Source: an uncultured Eubacteriales bacterium | GTDB lineage: Bacteria > Bacillota > Clostridia > Oscillospirales > CAG-272 | Assembly: GCA_934401725.1 (NCBI GenBank) | Contig: CAKRSS010000075.1 | Location: 1 to 7,677, forward strand | Direction: 5' to 3' | DNA length: 7,677 nt | Part shown: one piece after another, positions 5,318 to 7,677 of the stretch | How positions within the stretch are numbered: position 1 is the first letter of the stretch | How the letters are laid out: every line of letters starts with the position of its first letter | Notes under the pieces: model-generated | Databases searched by the model: none | What the model was told of the DNA's origin: nothing | Seen by the model: only the letters and a program-made list of their open reading frames with translations | Made by a program: the position numbers and the translations under genes

Positions 5318-6763
5318 TCAGAAAATGAAATATTTGAAGGCCTGCACCGCGTATTCTGGGTACTGGGGCATGAAGAATATCAGAGAGAAGGCGAACAGTC
5401 CGAGAATGACGATAGTGCGCAAGCCGTCGTAAACGTTGCGAAGCCCACGCGGCAGAAGGGAAGAGACCTGTCGATACCGGCGGTAAAGCGGAACCAGCAA
5501 CAGCGCCACGAGCGCCGAGACGATGTACCGGCCGCCGGACATTTCGATGTATATGTAGAAAATGTTGTAGTCGGTCGAGTGCACAGAGATGGCGCGTGCC
5601 ATTTTACCGAGCTCTGAGACCGAGCCGACCACGCCGCCCGTCCAGAAAACGGAGGCGACAAGGAAGGTCACAATCCAACCTGCCGGCCACAGCCACCTGT
5701 GTCGCCGCACAAAGCCGTCAGCGCCTGACAGCTCGAGAAGCGCCACGAGCGCACCGGCAGCGAGCCCGACAAGCAGCATCGCGGGCGAGCATTTGAGCCA
5801 CACCGCAAGCCACAGCACGCCGCATCCGATCCCGACAGCCTCGACGGCCCGTCCGGCCTCAGAGTGCCCGAGAGCGGCGAACAGAGGGTCTTTTATATAG
5901 TCACAGTACCACTCACCAAGGCCGCGGAAGATGCACGAGAAGTAGTCTGACGGCGTGCAGGCGGTGAGCGCGCTGCCAAAGTCGTCCGGCAGGCGTATTC
6001 CGAACATCATGGAGAGCCCGCGCGCCATGTCGCTCCAGCCGACCAGCGCGAAAAACGCGGTGACAAATATCAGCGCCGCCGCGCATAGCCCGAGAACATA
6101 GTTCATGGAGGAGGCGGCGTTGTCGGTGATTTTCTCGTAGGCGTCCACCAGCACCGCGGCGACCGCGATCCGCTCGATGAAGCCGACTGCAAACATGCGC
6201 ATGCCTTCGGCGGCGCAGTTGACGTTATATTCGGATTGCCCCGCGCAACGAACAAACACCTTGTAGCGCACCACCGGACCCACGACCAAGAGTGGGAAGT
6301 AGGTGAGGTAGAGCAGCGCGTCCCAGGGCGAGTCGGACTGAACGTCGCCGCGTGCTATGTCGGTGAGGTAGGAGACGCAATGCAGCAGCCATACAGCCGC
6401 GCCAAGCGGGAAATATCCCGTCCTCATGCCCGAATGGTTAACGATGCGCAGCGCGACGAGTATCGCCAGCGCGGCGACGGTCGCGATAAGCACCGCGGCG
6501 CTGCCGCGCCTGCCGTCCGCCTGCGTCTGACCGGGACAACGGATGCTTCGCCCCGGCGAGATGAGCATTCCGGTGAAGTACGTTGCCGTCACCGCCGCGG
6601 CCATGACGGCAATTGAGAGCGGCGACGAGAGGTTTGCGAGTATGTAAAAGAGGACGGAGATAATCAGAAGAATCTGCCTGCGGTGACGTTTGGGAGTGAG
6701 ATAGAACGCCGCGAGCGACAGCGGCAGAAACAGAAAAATAAACGACGCCGACGCGAACAGCAT
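5318..6763 (-). CDS. MBOAT-like (AlgI-type) multipass membrane protein lacking signature histidines
   Basis: The 481 residues form roughly 11 or 12 hydrophobic segments. The order matches clostridial AlgI-type proteins: an N-terminal ASFIFLFLPLSLAAFY, SYLTDIARG (131-139), LTYFPLLVVGPVVRY (153-167), GWSDMARGLSMMFGIRLP (242-259), then YFSCIFRGLGEWYCDYIKDP (274-293). The last aligns without gaps to the usual F-W-R-R-W-H-I-S-L-S-S-W-F-R-D-Y, keeping W285, D288 and Y289, but the histidine is Phe279. The later G-L-W-H-G motif, holding the histidine considered catalytic, appears as AVWLK (320-324) with Leu323. Acyl transfer is therefore doubtful. The start at ATG 6761-6763 has GGGAGG eight bases upstream; a GTG three codons earlier overlaps that site. 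It leads an operon with the extracellular ALGX-like protein and Rrf2 regulator, the usual membrane and surface pairing for modifying exported polymers. Confidence 0.85.
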   Translation of the reverse strand: MLFASASFIFLFLPLSLAAFYLTPKRHRRQILLIISVLFYILANLSSPLSIAVMAAAVTATYFTGMLISPGRSIRCPGQTQADGRRGSAAVLIATVAALAILVALRIVNHSGMRTGYFPLGAAVWLLHCVSYLTDIARGDVQSDSPWDALLYLTYFPLLVVGPVVRYKVFVRCAGQSEYNVNCAAEGMRMFAVGFIERIAVAAVLVDAYEKITDNAASSMNYVLGLCAAALIFVTAFFALVGWSDMARGLSMMFGIRLPDDFGSALTACTPSDYFSCIFRGLGEWYCDYIKDPLFAALGHSEAGRAVEAVGIGCGVLWLAVWLKCSPAMLLVGLAAGALVALLELSGADGFVRRHRWLWPAGWIVTFLVASVFWTGGVVGSVSELGKMARAISVHSTDYNIFYIYIEMSGGRYIVSALVALLLVPLYRRYRQVSSLLPRGLRNVYDGLRTIVILGLFAFSLIFFMPQYPEYAVQAFKYFIF

Positions 6764-6792
6764 ATGCTTCACCTCCCAAATAAGTATACTTT

Positions 6793-6821
6793 ATTTTATC
6801 ACATATCGGGCCCTCTTGCAA
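6793..6821 (-). promoter_or_regulatory. Promoter of the MBOAT-ALGX-Rrf2 operon
   Basis: On the minus strand TTGCAA (6816-6821) and TAAAAT (6793-6798) are 17 bp apart, and TG one base before the -10 (6800-6801) makes it an extended -10. The -35 is only 4/6, so activation or modest basal use is plausible. The start of transcription should be near 6786, about 23 bases before the ATG. Confidence 0.65.
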
Positions 6822-6822
6822 G

Positions 6823-6838
6823 TTATTTGTACAAATAA
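6823..6838. promoter_or_regulatory. 16-bp perfect palindrome next to the operon's -35 box, candidate operator
   Basis: TTATTTGTACAAATAA is a perfect palindrome ending one base from the -35 hexamer of the operon promoter. Size, symmetry and position fit a dimeric regulator. The Rrf2 protein at the end of the operon is a reasonable but untested candidate. It lacks the features of a terminator for the gene to its right. Confidence 0.45.
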
Positions 6839-6870
6839 ATTTAAGGCATCACCGCGCAATTGTACCATCG

Positions 6871-6895
6871 GCCCTGCACGATGCATCGTGGGGGC
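6871..6895. repeat. GC-rich palindrome after the 137-residue gene
   Basis: CACGATGCATCGTG (6877-6890) is a perfect 14-bp palindrome. GCCCT (6871-6875) and GGGGC (6891-6895) extend it into a longer hairpin with one bulged base. It lies 14 bases past the stop of the minus-strand gene but has no T tract on that strand, so it is either a weak or atypical transcript end, or a second binding site upstream of the operon. Confidence 0.4.
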
Positions 6896-6909
6896 AGCCG
6901 ACGGAGCGC

Positions 6910-7323
6910 TCAGAGTACAGCGCCTTTTGCCCTGTAGCTCTCGCGAAGGGTGGCGTAGAGGTTTTTGGCGGTCTCGAGGCGGCGGTAGACGGTGCGCTCG
7001 TCGCAGTGCAGGTCGAAGGCGAGACGACGGATGCGGTAGGTCACGTCGTTTTTGCGCGGACGGCGTCCCGCCCCCCAGAAATAGACCGCCCGCACGGCCA
7101 GCGCGCACTCGCCCTGTCCAGACGCGGTGAGCAGGCGCAGCGCGTCATAGACGGCGAGCATGTCGAGTGCGGCGGAGGCGTTCGGCGTCATGCCCTTTAT
7201 GACGTCGTAGACCTCGAAAACGGACAGCGTGCGGCGGTCGAGTCCGAGCCGGGCGTAGCGGCGGAAGGCCGTTCCGGGCGTGAGCGGCTCACGCAGCGCT
7301 CCGTTGCGGAGTGTGGTATACAT
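6910..7323 (-). CDS. Helix-turn-helix protein of unknown family, probably LexA-controlled
   Basis: The 137-residue product has a helical N-terminal part (LTPGTAFRRYARLGL, then RTLSVFEVYDVIKG and ALDMLAVYDALRLL) and a C-terminal helix-turn-helix around residues 93-120 (VTYRIRRLAFDLHC, then DERTVYRRLETAKNLYATL). The latter resembles region 4 of sigma factors and phage late regulators of the ArpU/RinA type. I cannot name the family with confidence. A basic stretch, RRPRK (87-91), precedes the domain. The start at 7323 has AAAGGAG at 7331-7337 and a perfect consensus promoter. A GAAC-N4-GTTC site in that promoter suggests repression by LexA and induction after DNA damage. Genes with such features often belong to mobile or prophage-like elements, but no other such gene is visible here. 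It is divergent from the HPr-like gene and separated from it by 188 bases. Confidence 0.7.
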   Translation of the reverse strand: MYTTLRNGALREPLTPGTAFRRYARLGLDRRTLSVFEVYDVIKGMTPNASAALDMLAVYDALRLLTASGQGECALAVRAVYFWGAGRRPRKNDVTYRIRRLAFDLHCDERTVYRRLETAKNLYATLRESYRAKGAVL

Positions 7324-7353
7324 GACGGTGCTCCTTTCAAGTGTTATGACTCA

Positions 7354-7382
7354 ATTATAGAACATTTGTTCTCAAATGTCAA
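7354..7382 (-). promoter_or_regulatory. Perfect sigma-A promoter of the 137-residue gene
   Basis: On the minus strand TTGACA (7377-7382) and TATAAT (7354-7359) match consensus at all 12 positions with a 17-bp spacer. Such a strong promoter normally needs a repressor, and a LexA-like site fills the spacer. Confidence 0.88.
7359..7372. promoter_or_regulatory. LexA (Gram-positive SOS) box candidate
   Basis: AGAACATTTGTTCT contains GAAC-N4-GTTC at 7360-7371, the core of the known Gram-positive LexA/DinR site, with an additional outer A-T pair. It lies between the -10 and -35 of the 137-residue gene's promoter. A second inverted repeat, ACATTTG (7362-7368) with CAAATGT (7373-7379), overlaps it and extends into the -35, so another regulator is possible. 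Confidence 0.6.
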
Positions 7383-7395
7383 GCACTATTTATAC

Positions 7396-7424
7396 TTGAC
7401 AGGCGGTTTTTTATGTGATATAAT
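7396..7424 (+). promoter_or_regulatory. Perfect sigma-A promoter of the HPr-like gene
   Basis: TTGACA (7396-7401) and TATAAT (7419-7424) are 17 bp apart, and TGA just before the -10 gives an extended -10. All hexamer positions match. The expected start of transcription is near 7431, leaving a leader of about 80 bases. Confidence 0.9.
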
Positions 7425-7430
7425 ATCTAC

Positions 7431-7511
7431 AATTGAGTTTCACCCGGAGGAGTCCGGGGTTGATAATCAAAATATACCGCTTGACAGCGGATACAATCGG
7501 AGGATCAAACG
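7431..7511 (+). other. Leader of the HPr-like gene with two small hairpins
   Basis: CCCGGA/TCCGGG (7443-7448 with 7453-7458, loop GGAG) and CCGCT/AGCGG (7477-7481 with 7486-7490, loop TGAC) are perfect short stems. No T tract follows either, so this is not an attenuator, and no known riboswitch motif is visible. GGAGG at 7499-7503 is the ribosome site, eight bases before the ATG. Confidence 0.4.
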
Positions 7512-7677
7512 ATGAAAACAGCTCAAATCAGATTATCCACAATCCGTGACGTTCAGGATTTCGTTGCCATCGCCACCGGCTTTGACGGCGATCTCGACCT
7601 GTCCTCCGGACGTTATGTTGTGGATGCAAAGTCCATCATCGGCATTTTCAGCCTCGACCTGCTCTCGCCCATTACCC
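7512..7677 (+). CDS. HPr-like protein without the phosphorylatable histidine region (partial)
   Basis: The first 55 residues are present; the gene continues past the window. MKTAQIRLSTIRDVQDFVAI leads to LDLSSGRYVVDAKSIIGIFS, which is the strand and Ser46-region signature of HPr phosphocarriers (usually KSIMGVMSL), with Ser41 at the regulatory serine position. The N-terminal part lacks the G-L-H-A-R-P motif that carries the phosphorylated His15; no histidine occurs in the visible part. Such HPr-fold proteins are common in Clostridia and are unlikely to pass phosphate from enzyme I to sugar transporters. Their role is not settled; a regulatory role through the serine site is possible. A perfect promoter and GGAGG site suggest high expression. 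Confidence 0.85.
   Translation, partial: MKTAQIRLSTIRDVQDFVAIATGFDGDLDLSSGRYVVDAKSIIGIFSLDLLSPIT

Noticed and set aside
6764..6772. GTG three codons upstream of the MBOAT start
   Set aside because: The GTG is part of the GGGAGGTG ribosome site itself; the ATG at 6761-6763 is correctly spaced from it.
1..7677. CRISPR arrays, transposases, tRNA or rRNA genes
   Set aside because: No regularly spaced direct repeats, no transposase-like protein, no tRNA cloverleaf and no rRNA sequence were seen anywhere in the window.

Overview
The window looks like a piece of chromosome from a moderately GC-rich member of the Clostridia (Bacillota), most likely an uncultured gut member of the Oscillospirales or a related order. 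The grounds are textbook sigma-A promoters (TTGACA, 17 bp, TATAAT), strong GGAGG ribosome sites, short AT-rich gaps with intrinsic terminators, and typical clostridial families: XRE regulators, an Rrf2 regulator, an MBOAT/ALGX-type pair and an HPr-like protein. The taxonomic placement is inference.

Layout. Positions 1-408 hold no convincing gene. They contain two intrinsic terminators reading rightward and, between them, a sequence able to fold into a long closed hairpin that may be a small RNA (perhaps 6S-like, unproven). Positions 409-1626 (minus) encode an XRE-type regulator with a long helical C-terminal part, driven by its own good promoter. Positions 1792-2184 (minus) encode a 130-residue protein of unknown family. 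Back to back with it, 2298-2507 (plus) encodes a 69-residue XRE-like helix-turn-helix protein that has no normal start codon. The two promoters share one palindromic -35 region, so they form a compact divergent switch. A strong terminator follows the plus-strand gene.

The centre, 6763 down to 2589, is a minus-strand run of three closely spaced genes: an MBOAT/AlgI-like membrane protein, a 744-residue extracellular ALGX/DHHW-like protein, and an Rrf2 regulator with iron-sulfur-type cysteines. Such membrane and extracellular pairs normally move an acyl group through the membrane onto a cell-surface polymer. Here the MBOAT protein lacks both signature histidines, and the partner consists of two ALGX-like modules that both lack the Asp-His and Ser catalytic signature. 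The pair therefore keeps its architecture but appears to have lost its known chemistry on both sides; this is the most unusual content of the window.

The right end carries a divergent pair. A 137-residue helix-turn-helix protein (minus) has a perfect consensus promoter with a Gram-positive LexA-type box, GAAC-N4-GTTC, in its spacer, suggesting control by DNA damage. An HPr-like protein without the phosphorylatable histidine region (plus) runs off the window and is read from another perfect promoter.
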